A stretch of DNA of 64,000 nucleotides from Dendrocalamus latiflorus. Taxonomy: Eukaryota; Streptophyta; Magnoliopsida; Poales; Poaceae. The translations under genes and the position numbers were made by a program. Below, one piece after another: positions 11,885 through 23,539 of the stretch (position 1 is the first letter of the stretch; every line of letters starts with the position of its first letter). The DNA is taken from NCBI GenBank assembly GCA_017311315.1, contig CM029632.1:19084669-19148668 (forward strand), given 5' to 3'. Under the pieces are notes generated by a model. It saw only the letters and a program-made list of their open reading frames with translations, was not told where the DNA came from and did no database searches.

Positions 11885-12850
11885 CACTCACAATTCATAT
11901 TAAAGGACTATGTGAGAAGGTCTATAGTTTTAGTTTTGTTGTGATAAACTATTATTATTTCAGTGGAGTGGAAATTTAGAATTTGTAAATTTGAAGATTT
12001 TTCTGAACAAATTGCAGAAAATAGATTATTTTAAAAAAACTTGAGTCATATGATGATTTGGTAAACTAGTTGAATTGTTATAGATTGTATAAAACATGTT
12101 ACTGTTAATGTGAGTCAAGTTATGAATAACTTGTGTCCGAAAATGATTTTTTTGTCTTTATATGTGCAGGATCATGTGGAGTCAACCATGATCAATGACG
12201 AGGATCTGGGCTACGCTCATGCAGGAGCCAAAATTCAAAACGATTGAGGATGTCGGGTGAAATGGTGAGCTCAAGCATAGCACAAGAAAGACGAGAAATA
12301 TCAAAGGGAAGTTTGAACAGTGGGTTGCACCATGTGGTTTGGTCGGTCCGGAGGTGTGGTTCGTGGAACCGAAAAAGGAGAGACTTACCGATATATGGCA
12401 AACCAATGGTGTACCTACATATGACAAGTATGACAATTTTTTATAATGAAATATGAAGATCAGGTTAAGAAATGGTATTTTGGTAAGTTAAAGAAAATAT
12501 TAGAAACTACCTTGATTCAAAACAATGGTATTTGTGATAGCGGTTTAGGTCAAGGAGAAGCCAAAAAAATCAAGATAGATCAAAGCTAAGGACTTAGGGG
12601 ATTCGGACTTATGCACTTTGAAAAAACGTGCATAAAAGTAGTGTGTGAGTTAAAACTTGTGTGTATGGGGTTTTTGGATTTTTCCCTATTGCGCAAATTG
12701 GATAGTATCCATTAAGGGTTAGATGGGGCTGGCTGGCCCATCTATTTAACAGGTTGAGATAGAGACTTGATGTTAACCATCCAACCATCCTATCTTGAAA
12801 ATAAGTGTTCATAAGTTCTAGGATTAAGGTTTAAGTGAATCCGATTAGAT
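11885..12850 (+). repeat. LTR-like repeat, copy C, diverged
   Basis: Aligns with copy B from GGACTATGTGAGAAGGTCTA through ATGATCAATGACGAGGATCT and TTATGCACTTTGAAAAAACG to GATGTTAACCATCCAACCAT. Many point differences and short indels make it older than the A/B pair, and it lacks the GAAGTACCG palindrome cluster. Confidence 0.5.
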
Positions 12851-13962
12851 TTCGCCCTAAAGGATATATTCTGACTTGTATGGCTGGCCAGAGATTATGA
12901 TTGAAATCATCTTCGTGTCCATGATGAACTATGCACCGACTAGAGTTAGATGTGGCTATTTGAGACGCTTCCGACTACAACTCTTCATCTTTATCTTCTG
13001 AGACTATGTTTTGTCTCTAAGTGGGGTGTTGTTTCCGTCACCGAGCAGATTACTATTCCATTTTCTGAGTAAGTCTCTGTTTCTATTATCAACTAAGACT
13101 CTGTTCCTTTCTCGTTTGGAACTCTTGTTACTAATGCTATTTATTCCCTATGTAAGCCTCATGATAAATAGTACGCACAACATAAGTTATCTACACATGT
13201 AATACGACAAGAGTGTTTTGTAACTTCTCCCCCTATAGTGTTTTTGCTGATTGTGTATCCGTTGTTTTTTCGTAAGCGTTTTTCATGCTAAATCTTTGTC
13301 TCGTATTTCTAATTATTCTTTGTTGTTTCATATTTTGCCATTCGTTTTATAGCACACACTAAGCCGGTATAGTTCGTCACTTCGTTGCATGTCCTTTCCA
13401 AACTGCAGTCAATCTATTGAAATTGGGATCGAAATAAGAAAGAGGAAGCCTCATGACATTACTATTTCACATTATTTTCGAAGTGGCACTAATTCACATT
13501 ACTGGCTGCTGTAAAGAATCTTTTCCAGTTTCAGAATTTTGCATCACAGGCGCCGTTTTCAGTGTTCTCTTATCCAGTTTCAGAGAAACACATCCGTTGT
13601 AGATTGTACGTAGAACCAAAAACAAACATATTACATATCACGGGGATCATTCATGTATACATTACGTCATCTAAAATAAAAGTAAGGAGACAAAAAGAGA
13701 AGCCAACACAAAATTCTTTGCCAGTTCTGTCAAAATTTGGTATCAACCCCGTACATACGTCTACTCAAAGCTGTTTGATTTGGGTCTCTACAAAACTGTA
13801 CAATCAAACTCCTCCATTCAAAATCGGTTGACCTAGTACTTCTTATTGTATTGTGCAATTAAGTCATTAGCTATGATCACTTGACATTCGAAAAAGAAAA
13901 GTCTAGCATGGTAAGGCATTAGGTTGTGAGTCCCTAGTGGCATAAGATGTCGAATCACGCGC
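12851..13962. other. Intergenic, no gene seen
   Basis: AT-rich sequence with many stops in all frames. May include the 3' UTR of the minus-strand DUF569 pseudogene at its right end. Confidence 0.45.
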
Positions 13963-14809
13963 TCATAATGAAGATTGGAGAATTGAAGCCTCACCTCTGG
14001 TATAAATCCGAATCATGACGAAGTCCATGGGCCTGCTGCCGCGAGGCAAGTCGATGAGCATCGGTGTCAGCTCGCCGTGCCGCCCGGCCTTGGCGCAGAT
14101 GATGAGAAGCGGATGCAGCGGCACATGCAGCTGCTGGGCCAGCTCCCTCCTCAGCAACATCACGCTCCGGTCATGGTACTGCGTCGCCCTCCACGTGCCG
14201 TCGCCGCCGACGCTGCCCTCCGCTTACCGGATGTCCCGCGTCCCCACGTCCCGGTGCTGGCAGAGCAACCAAGAAACCATCGTAACACGTTGCAAACGTC
14301 GACTGTCTTGAAGTTGATGGACGAATGCTTACTTCTGTAGGCACGGGAAGGAAGGACCGGGTGGGCCTTTCGGGGACGGCCTGGACCTTCCACAGACCAC
14401 AGCATGCCGCCGCAGATGTTATCCGGCGCATCGATGGCGCCAGAGCCTTGCCACAGCGGGAACCGGCATGCGCTGGCGCGGAGCAGCCTCTGCGAGGACG
14501 CCGCGCGGAGCATGACGACGTCGTCGCCCACCACGATGTGCTGCCACAGGATGGAGCTGGCGGGGAGCTCGTCGAACCCGTCCTGGGTGGCCATCGCGGT
14601 GGATTCGGCGAGGTAGAAGCCGTACGAGCCGCGGAGGCGGACGTGGGGAGCGCCGGCTCTGGGGCGCGCTCGACGGCCCAGACGGTGTTGAGCAGGGCGC
14701 GGCGGGGCTCGAGGGAGACGCCGCGCCCGTCCTTGCCGGCGAAGAGGTACCTGCCGTCGCAAGCGCTGCTCAGGAAGCGCACGAAGGCCGCCCCGCCGAA
14801 CGCCTCCAT
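13963..14809 (-). pseudogene. DUF569-family gene, two exons, inactivated
   Basis: Exon 1 runs 14809 to 14333 and exon 2 runs 14256 to 13963 (GT...AG intron). The protein starts MEAFGGAAFVRFLSSACDG and shows the family's pattern: a beta-trefoil-like N-terminal half (GRGVSLEPRRALLNTVWAVE, then YGFYLAES, then SSILWQHIVVGDDVVMLRAA) and, after the intron, RSVMLLRRELAQQL...CAKAGRHGELTPMLIDLPRG. Two lesions break it. A frameshift near 14640-14660 separates the VWAVE and YGFYLAES parts. In exon 2 a TAA (complement at about 14226-14228) sits where RYAEG would be expected, a single-base change of a TAC codon. DUF569 proteins are plant proteins of unclear function. Sequencing error could explain the GC-rich frameshift, less easily the stop. 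Confidence 0.8.
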
Positions 14810-15225
14810 GGCCGCGGTGGGTGCGCGCGGCGGGATCCGGGGAGGGGAGCCGTGCCGTCGTGCCCGCGTCTGTGGTGGTTTGTTCCGCGCATGCCGCGCG
14901 GGTGCCCGCGTCTGCGGTGGTTTGTTTCGCTCGGGGCGTGCGGGAACGGGACGTTTGTGTTTCGGTAACTTAGTTAAGCTGGTGGTAACGGGCCACGTGA
15001 CAGTGAGGGGGCAAGCTCGTGACTGGCTTCATCCCCCTACGTTCGATCGAATTTTTGTGACTAGCGAGAGGTCTCTAGACTCTAGGTCGAGCCGTCGAGT
15101 TAGGATTTTAGCAAGTGTGCAATTTAACTGGGAGACTCTAATGTTCTATGTATTCTTTAAGAAAGAAAAAGGTCAAAAGGTTATCCATGAGTGTAGACTG
15201 GAAAGTATTTCTTAAAACGATTAAT

Positions 15226-15493
15226 ACCCCGTTTAAGCTGGTTTTTCTAGCGGCTTCTGGCTTACGATTGTTAGCTTTTGGTTAAAATTACACTGTAACG
15301 AATATTAGATTTTTCTGAATCATTCCATTAAAGTAAAATAAAGAAAAATGGAAAAAAATTTAAAAAAACATCGATATATTTTTACGAATAATACAAAGGA
15401 AAAAACCAAAAGACCAAAAGGCTAAAATTAAAAAGCCAACACGTTCATTCTGACTTCTTGCAGCCAGAAGCCAAAGCCAGAATGAACGAGCCC
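15226..15493. mobile_element. Possible MITE with imperfect inverted ends
   Basis: Left end CCCCGTTTAAGCTGGTTTTT with AGCGGCTTCTGGCTT nearby, and right end GCCAGAAGCCAAAGCCAGAA then GAACGAGCCC, are imperfectly complementary around an AT-rich core. A TAA-like duplication is possible but not exact. Confidence 0.35.
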
Positions 15494-16285
15494 TAACTTC
15501 ATGATTTGCAAAGCAATTTAAATGTTAAAAGCCCAGTTTAGCTGATTGGGAAAGAGATTGAGTTAGTAAGAAATACTCGTATTGAAAAGCCATTTTATTT
15601 AAAATAGCTCTTGCAACGACTCCTATAAATAACTTATAAAAATCACCTTAAAAATTATTCTATCTAAAAACCGACTTCTAAAAATTAAAAAAACAGAAAC
15701 TAGTCGAAAGGGCCTAAATCTCATGGAATTCGTAAAGAAGTCTGAAATTGCATAAGATTAGCCGTACATAAAGTATTATAAATCCCCATTCACCGCTGAC
15801 ACACCGCAGCGTGTTGAAGTGGTCTGAGTGTGCTAAAATGTCTAAAAAAATCAGACTTGGCCTGGACTGCCTGGAAAGCACCACTACTCGTACATCATCT
15901 TGCATGTCAGCATGCAAACAAATCCAAGCTTCTACGGCTCGGCTCAGCCTGCAAACACGACACACGCTGCCGCCGCCACGTAGCCTCCTAATAAGCCCAA
16001 ACGGAAGGTAGAAAAAGCACAGGCCGCTTTGTCGAACACACGTGAAGTGAACCACGCCCGTTCACGAGCAACCCCGGATCACCGTCACAGAGCCATCGAA
16101 ACCGCTGCGCTGCACCGTAGTAAACAGGGCACAAACTTGGTGCAAAGCGAGGTGGGGTGAGCCGTGGCACGGCCGCGCCGCCGTTGCCTACCGTGCACGC
16201 ACGCCCGTTCGTGGCAGCCTGGCGCCACCTCGACTCGGCGAGCCCAACACCCCGATCCGTTTTTGCTGTACGCGACGTACTCAAA

Positions 16286-16309
16286 CCCCCCCCCCCCCCC
16301 CCCCCCCCC
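16286..16309. repeat. C24 homopolymer in the 5' leader of starch synthase I
   Basis: 24 consecutive C residues, 167 bp upstream of the ATG. Likely length-polymorphic and error-prone in sequencing. Confidence 0.95.
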
Positions 16310-17171
16310 GGAAGCGCGCCCGCAGCAGCAGCAGCAGAAGAGGAGGCCAGAGCATTCGAGAGTCGAGACGAGACGAGACGAGCGGTGCCGAGCTGATCGA
16401 GCCCCGCACCGCACGGCACCGGCCTCGCCTTCCACCGCGCGATCCCTCGCCTTCTCGCGAACCCGCCCATGGGCCATGGCGACGCCCGGCATCGTCGGCG
16501 CCGCGTGCCTCGCCCCCGCCGCGCCGGCCGCACGGCGGCGCGCCGACCCGGCGCGGGCCTCCGCCTCCGCGCGCCTGCGCCGGCGCTGCGTTGCGGAGCT
16601 GAGCAGGGAGTGGCCGGCGCCGCGCTCGCTGCCGCCCGCGCCACTGGCCCCGCCGATCCTCCCCAGCTTCCTCGAGCCGGCGCCGCGCCCGCGCAGGCGC
16701 CGGCCCCGGAGCCGCCGACCGTGCCGGACGCCGGCGTGGGGGAAATCGGGCTGGAACCCGAAGGTACGCGGCTTATTCATATCACACATCTCGTGTCTAA
16801 TTGTTGCCCGTTTGCGAAATGTATGTGTAGCTTTTGTTGATTTCTCGAAGATGAATGTTCCATTAATTCAACTTGAATCGCGTCTGAAAAGTGGGGTAAA
16901 ATGGTCTCTATTCATCAATCATACAGATTTTTACATTTGCTAGCAAGTGAAAATTTGAGACCCCATGCGAGCACGCCAATAGAAAAAAATTTAGACCTTA
17001 CATTGGATCGTCAGATGATCTACGATGGAGTGGCGTGTCGATAACTCGATACGATGGCGGTGCACTGGGGAGGTTTCGGGGCTTGGGCACGTGGTTGGAT
17101 CTGAGCAGACATGTCAATATAGTACTATCATAGATATCATAATTTAGTAGGAAGAGGATTATCATAATTTA

Positions 17172-17427
17172 GGAGCCGTTTATTTGGGCTGAAAAAATAA
17201 CTTATAGTTAAAATTTTACTAAAACTGACTTAAATTACGTTGTAGCTGGTGATGATTTATTTGGCGTAATTAAATTTAAAAAATTTAAAAAAACAGGTTA
17301 GCCCATCAAGAACAATGCAAACGAATATGGGAAAAAGAACCGGCAAAAAAGCTCAAAAAGTCAGAAAAAATGAAATTTAGGAATAATAAAAAATAAGCCA
17401 GAAGCTCAAACCAAAATGAGTGGGATC
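17172..17427 (+). mobile_element. PIF/Harbinger-type MITE in SSI intron 1
   Basis: 256 bp flanked by TTA at 17169-17171 and 17428-17430. Its core (GTAATTAAATTTAAAAAAT, AGGTTAGCCCATC) matches the reverse complement of the element at 46367-46620, where the same TTA target rule holds. Confidence 0.75.
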
Positions 17428-18669
17428 TTAGTCGGAGGAGGAATGGCTAGGTTAGATGTAATGGCGGACCAGGATTAAAATATTAAAATTTAGGTAGGGC
17501 GGAAAGGCCTAATAATATTATTCAATAGTAAAGAAAGACATGTACAATCAATATTGAAATCACACTGATAAGAACATATGATACTACCTAAAACCCAAAA
17601 CTACAATCCGCGTGTAACCATAACCATATAAAGATAAAAGTAGAACATAGAAGATGGTACCTCGCTAACGAAGTTTACACAACAATTGGCCACCAAAATT
17701 CCAAATTATTGAACATCAACTTACGTTACGGCTACCACAGCTGACAGCTTCAACATTGTTTACTTGTGCTTCTCTAGCTACCGCAGCATTTCTGCTTGAC
17801 GTGCCAACTCTCTTCACCGGCTCGCGCCGCACTGACCTTTCCGCCAATGACCGACCCTGCTGTGCCGCCGCCATGCGCTGCCTAAGCCTCCACCAGCTAG
17901 GGTTAGTTATTTTTGGGGGGGGGGGGGGTGTGCTTGACTGCTTGATGAGTTGCTACCTGCTATGGGCGAGTGGGCATCTTTGAGCGACCAATGGCCCAAC
18001 ACAGCACAATTCGCCATTTCGCCAGACCCATCGCACCATGCCTTCTTTCTCCTCCGGATAGCAAAAGCTCTAGGTGCCCCCAGCCATGGCCGGCGAAGGC
18101 CGCCCGAAGGGACGGTCCGCCCCTAGTTAGGTGCAGCCATGCAGGAGATGTTGGAAATAGAGTAAAATTGACAACTTTGTCTTTTCCTTGGCTTGGTATA
18201 TTATTATCTCCTACGCTGTTAGTAGCTGTACTTCATGGGATACCTTAATAGGACCTTGGGGGTTAACTATCTTCTCAATGGTCAATTCTCAGCAGTAAAC
18301 TGACTTTCTGAAGTTACAGTGAAAGTGAACACCATTTCGTTACGTCGGAGAGTGCAATGCTCCAGTTTCATACTACAGAAACAAGAAAGAGCTTTGAGTA
18401 CAGAAGCAGTCTCGGAATTCCCATAGTTGCAGGTTTTATCACACAAGCAAAAATAAAGAAAGCGAACAATATATATCTTAAGACCCTTATATTATTATCT
18501 TGTTTTCAGTTCTATTTTCTGTGGGAAGCCTATATGCACTTAGACAATAATCAGTCACATAGGCACCTGGGAGGATGGGACCAATATGTGCTTTGCCTAT
18601 CACTAGACCCACCTCACCCCCTGTTCGATTCTTTGGGCTGCTACTTTGTTTTCTTGTGTATTTTGCGTA

Positions 18670-18713
18670 CTCCCCCCAGTCCCTAAAATCCAATTATTTA
18701 GGGACAGAGAGAG
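18670..18713. mobile_element. Stowaway MITE deletion derivative, 44 bp
   Basis: CTCCCCCCAGTCCCTAAAAT at the left and ATTTAGGGACAGAGAGAG at the right form the Stowaway-type inverted repeat, bounded by the TA dinucleotide on both sides. Almost the entire interior is gone. Lies in SSI intron 1. Confidence 0.7.
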
Positions 18714-18762
18714 TATCTGGCAACCTGAATTTGTCATCTAGCTGAAAACAGAATGTTAGTCG

Positions 18763-19070
18763 CACCATTCTCATTATTGTTAAACTGTTGTACCATGATG
18801 TGGCAAGAATACGATCTTCTGATAATTACTTATGTTCTGCTCTGTCTTCTCGCTCTGGTCTTGATAAATATACCATATGAACATCCTTCATTTTGCATCC
18901 AGGGATTGCTGAGCACCATTGTCATTATTGCTAAACTGTTGTTCCATGATGTTGCAAGAATATGATCTTCTGATGATTACTTATGTTCTGTTAATATCTG
19001 TCCTCTTGCTCTGGCCTTGACAAATATACCATATGAATACCCTTCATTTCGCATCCAGGGATTGCTGAGG
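18763..19070 (+). repeat. 151-bp tandem duplication of the SSI intron 1/exon 2 junction
   Basis: 18763-18913 and 18914-19070 are two copies with scattered differences. Both end in the acceptor GCATCCAG followed by GGATTGCTGAG, the first 11 bases of exon 2. The left copy therefore supplies a decoy 3' splice site at 18901-18902, 156 bp or so before the true exon 2 start at 19059. Confidence 0.88.
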
Positions 19071-20828
19071 ATTCCATCGACAGCACAGTTGTTGTGGCCA
19101 GTGAGCAGGATTCTGAGATCATGGTTGTAAAGGAGCAAGCTCAAGCTAAAGTTACACATAGCATTGTGTTTGTAACTGGCGAAGCTTCTCCTTATGCAAA
19201 GTCAGGGGGCTTGGAGATGTTTGTGGTTCATTGCCAATTGCTCTTGCTGCTCGTGGTCACCGTGTGATGGTTGTAATGCCAAGATACTTAAATGGGTCCT
19301 CTGACAAAAATTATGCAAATGCATTTTACACTGGGAAGCACATTAAGGTTCCATGCTTTGGCGGAGAACATCAAGTTACTTTTTTTCATGAGTACAGAGA
19401 TTCTGTGGATTGGGTGGGTGTTCAATCACCTTATTATTTTCTGATGAACTGTCCTGCAAGTTTATTGACATGTATATGTGATTTTTGTACTTCCTTGTTA
19501 TTTGTCTCGTACTCTTGCGCATCTTGATCAACATATGGTGTTTGCCAGATTAAAACACGGAGGGTTTCACATCATATGATATGATGCATCCATCAAAGTA
19601 GCACACTTGTGCCTATGGTCCTAAAGTATCATTTATTTGCAGATAGGATTTTGCATTACTGTTTGCAACAGGCACTTCATATTAACAAGGTGTGAAATCT
19701 CAAAGCACCAATTTATTCTGCCAAATTCATCTAGAGTAGATAGTTTTGTCGGCTTCAATCATGGGAATTCTGTACCTTCAGTGCACATTATTGCTATTAA
19801 GAGAAAATGTTGATTTAGTTTGAGGAGTAACATTGAATTAACTATTGTCCTTGTGGATATTAAGTGAAGATGACAAGAGATGCTAAGGATGAAGGAACAA
19901 CGATCTTTTTAAAATATAGCAGGAAATTTTCAAAACAGTGGCTTTGGGTTGACAGATCATCTTTGATGATATTGTTGTTTATTTCTTCTTACTGTAACTG
20001 GAGATTGCAGAATGCTTGCTTGTATTTTGGCTATTTGATTTTTTTTCATGTGCCTTGCCCCATTTGTTCAGGTGTTTGTTGATCATCCATCATATCATAG
20101 ACCGGGAAATTTGTATGGAGATAATTTTGGCGCTTTTGGTGATAATCAGGTAAAGAATGTTGTTATGTTAAGCTCCTACTTGATCAGGTCTAAGTTGCAT
20201 CACATAAATTGACTGACTGCTCTATATCGTGCAGTTCAGATACACACTCCTTTGCTATGCTGCATGCGAGGCCCCATTAATCCTTGAGTTGGGACTTGGG
20301 AGGGTATATTTATGGTCAGAATTGCATGTTTGTTGTGAACGATTGGCATGCCAGCCTTGTACCAGTGTACGTTGTGGATCTGAAAGTCTACACCTTTATC
20401 CATTAACCTTGAAGCTCTCCGTCGCAGTGTGCATTCCATGTTATATTACATCACTTTTATGCTTTTGCCATGTCTGTTCGTAAAATGCTTATATGCTTGT
20501 GGGGTCTAAAAAATACTGAAAGGAATAATTCCAAGGATTTTCTCAATTCTTTGTCATTTTTAGAATAAATTAACAATTTAGTACTGCAAAAACTAAATTG
20601 ACAAAGAATTGAGAAACCTGGTTCTTGGACAACTTGAAGCTCTCAACGACCAATCTTGGCTCTTGGACGTTCAAGGAATAATGCTTGAGAGGACAAAAAT
20701 GAAATGAATAATGCCAAGTTGTCATTTTTAGAATAAAGATTTTAGAATAAAAAACAGTGAAACCTGGTTCTTTGTTTGGGCTGGACAAAAACTGTCACCA
20801 AAGCCAAGCATACACAAAAGCATAAGAG

Positions 20829-22087
20829 CTATGTAGCACCGACACGCGTCCAAACCGCCGTATCCGTGTCTGACACGTGTCGGACACGGATACGACACGG
20901 ACACGGCTCGGACACGTGTCCGCGACGTATCAGGCGATTTTGAAATTAATTTTAATTATTAAAATTCTCGACACGTGTCGGACACGATAAATACACGAGT
21001 CGGACACGGCCCAGGACACAGCCAGCCCAGGAGCCGGCCCAGAACAGCCGGCCCATGACTTCCCTGCCCCTAACCCTAGGCCGGTTGCTGCCTCCCGAGC
21101 GCCGCACCGCACTCGCACTTCTCCCATCCCCCCACGCGTGCGCCGCACCACCACTTGCGCTTGTCCCCGTCGCCCGCATCGCGCCGCCGCCCGCCAGCGC
21201 GCGCATCGCTCGTGCTCCGCCAGCTCCCGCATCTCCCGTGCGCCGCAGCGTTGAGGTGGAGACGGAGTACTTACCAGATCTGACGGAGATCCCGCGCTCC
21301 ACCGGCTGCTGCCTCCCCGCGCACCGCTGGCTGCTGCCTCCCCGCGCTCCACCGGTTGCTGCCTCCCCGTGCGCCGCCGGCTGCTGCCTCCCCGCGCGTC
21401 GCCGGCGTCCCCGCTGCTGCTTCCCCGCGCGCCGGCTGCTGCCTCCTCGAGCTCCACCGGCTGCTGCCTCCCCGCGCTCCACCGGCTGCTGCCTTCCCAC
21501 GCGTCGCCGGCATCTCCGCTGCTGCCTCCCCATGCGCCGCCGGCTGCTACCTCCCTGTGCTTCCCCGGCGTCGCCGCTGCTGCCTCCCCGCGCGTCGCCG
21601 ACCGAGGTATGTGGCTTTTATCTTGAGATTTCTTGCTCACTTGCTCAGGCCGGTGGTGACTGGTGACAAGGCATAAAAATGCCAGCGAAGGCCGGTGGTG
21701 ACTGGTGCTTTTAATGAAATCTTGATGTTAATGAAAGCCACCAACCAGTCACTCACTGGATTATTATTCCCATCCATGTCCTGCTCAGGCCGGTTGATAT
21801 AAATTATTATTCACATCCATGTCATTGTAATTGTAAGTTTGTAACTTATGCTTGATTGTCTGTTTCATCATTCTAGAACAATGGAAGCCGCTAATTCTAG
21901 TGCTAGAGAGGAGGAAAACACAAACAATGTAGAAACATAGAAAATAATACATATATATATATATAATTTATTTATTATTTAAATATATATAGCCGTGTCG
22001 CTGTATCGGTCTTTTTGGGAAAACGGCGAATTCCCGTGTCGGTGTCGTATCGTGTCGTGTCGACGTATCCGTGTCCGTGCTACATAG
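20829..22087. mobile_element. hAT-like element with GC-rich repeat core, in SSI intron 4
   Basis: 1259 bp with inverted ends CTATGTAGCACCGACACG and CGTGTCCGTGCTACATAG and an 8-bp target duplication CATAAGAG (20821-20828, 22088-22095). The subterminal zones are rich in GGACACG/CGTGTCC repeats on both sides. The centre (about 21290-21605) is a degenerate tandem array of roughly 30-bp units around GCTGCTGCCTCCCCGCG. No transposase frame was recognised, so it is non-autonomous. The long open frames across the array are compositional. Confidence 0.8.
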
Positions 22088-22226
22088 CATAAGAGTAGAG
22101 TAGTTGTCTTGCATTGCTTTCTTACCATACTATTAGCTGTAAGGAATATTTAAAAGTTTGCTATGTTTCAGCTTTTGAATGTCTTGAATCTTAAACTATC
22201 CCCTGCTCAGTTAAAAAGTAGTCTTA

Positions 22227-22326
22227 GGGCCTTTTTTTTGGCTTTTAGCTCTCTCAGCAATCACTATTCATTAAATTAATAAGCTGTAGTTAAAAGTCAT
22301 AAGCCGCACCCCAAAAAAACAGGCCC
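22227..22326. mobile_element. Short inverted-repeat element, ~100 bp
   Basis: GGGCCTTTTTTTTGGCTTTT at the left and AAAAAAACAGGCCC at the right are inverted, with TA on both sides. Possibly a small Tourist-like MITE. Lies in SSI intron 4. Confidence 0.4.
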
Positions 22327-23539
22327 TACTCAGAGTGGTGGAACCAACTTCACAAAGTACCTATCTGTTGTGCTATCAAACAATGCTTTTCAAATTCCCA
22401 TTTGTTACTTAAAGGTTTCTTTAACTTAATAAATCATATGACTCAAAAGAATGGTCGTCAATGTTATTCTAGATGGTATTTCCTTTTCCTAGGTAATAAT
22501 CGTGGGTACCACCTAGGTTTCACACCATAATCTGCTGTTGTACATGTAAGAATAATGGTGAAGATACAGCATGATACATGTGTTTTAGAGGACATGTCAG
22601 AACAACCTAGGTTAATGGAGTAATGCATTTTGCTCCATTGTATAAGTACTGAAAATGATTTTGGCTGCTCAGATGCTAATGCTATTTCTTTGTCTGGACA
22701 AATTTCACATTGTGGATTATAACTTCTTAATGTCAGCTAGCTGAATGTATCTCTCGTGAAAGTGTCAATGTTAGATACTTAGATGCATCGCTCTTTTTTG
22801 TGTGTCGTTTGCTTATTTCCCCCTTTTTGGCTTCAATGTTGAATGCTAAGTTGGTCTTCATTAAATAATCAATTTCTTTCTAACTTCAGTCTTGTTTATT
22901 CAGCCTTCTTGCTGCAAAATATAGACCATATGGTGTTTATAGAGATTCCCGCAGCATTCTTGTCATACATAATTTAGCACATCAGGTTTGAGCCTATCAC
23001 TTTGCATCATCTGTACATGGTCTTGTATGACAGTTCACTCATACCAGATGTTATTTCAATGTGATAGGGTGTGGAGCCTGCAAGTACATATCCTGACCTG
23101 GGATTGCCACCTGAATGGTATGGAGCTTTAGAATGGGTATTTCCAACATGGGCAAGGAGGCATGCCCTTGACAAGGGTGAGGCGGTTAATTTTTTGAAAG
23201 GTGCAGTTGTGACAGCAGATCGAATTGTGACTGTCAGTCAGGTGATATTACTCATGTTTTTCCTTTTTTTGGACGAGATGTTTTTTCTTCAATTTGAGTG
23301 TTGCTTTGTCTTTTCACTCAATTAAGAAATCATTTAACGTTTCATATCCAGGGTTATTCATGGGAGGTTACAACTGCTGAAGGTGGACAAGGCCTCAATG
23401 AGCTCTTAAGTTCCCGGAAGAGTGTATTGAATGGTGCTAAAATTTGGGTTCACTCATTTTGTTCTTAAACTGCTTTATGAAAACAACTGAGATGGCTTGT
23501 AACTCTGTAAGAATAATTGCGGAGGTCTATTAGATTTCA

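Larger units (their letters stand above)
14810..16475. other. Intergenic region between the DUF569 pseudogene and starch synthase I
   Basis: No gene supported. 15226-15493 resembles a MITE. 16170-16475 is GC-rich and should hold the promoter and leader of the starch synthase gene, including a C24 run. Open frames in the GC-rich part on both strands are compositional. Confidence 0.5.

Noticed and set aside
14325..15215. 296-codon plus-strand frame opposite the DUF569 gene
   Set aside because: It is the antisense shadow of DUF569 exon 1, which has clear family similarity on the minus strand.
15988..16789. Minus-strand Arg/Ala-rich frames opposite SSI exon 1
   Set aside because: Shadows of the GC-rich SSI leader and transit-peptide exon.
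20930..21676. Overlapping Ala/Gly/Ser-rich or Leu/Pro-rich frames of up to 236 codons
   Set aside because: They are translations of the GC-rich tandem array in the hAT-like element.
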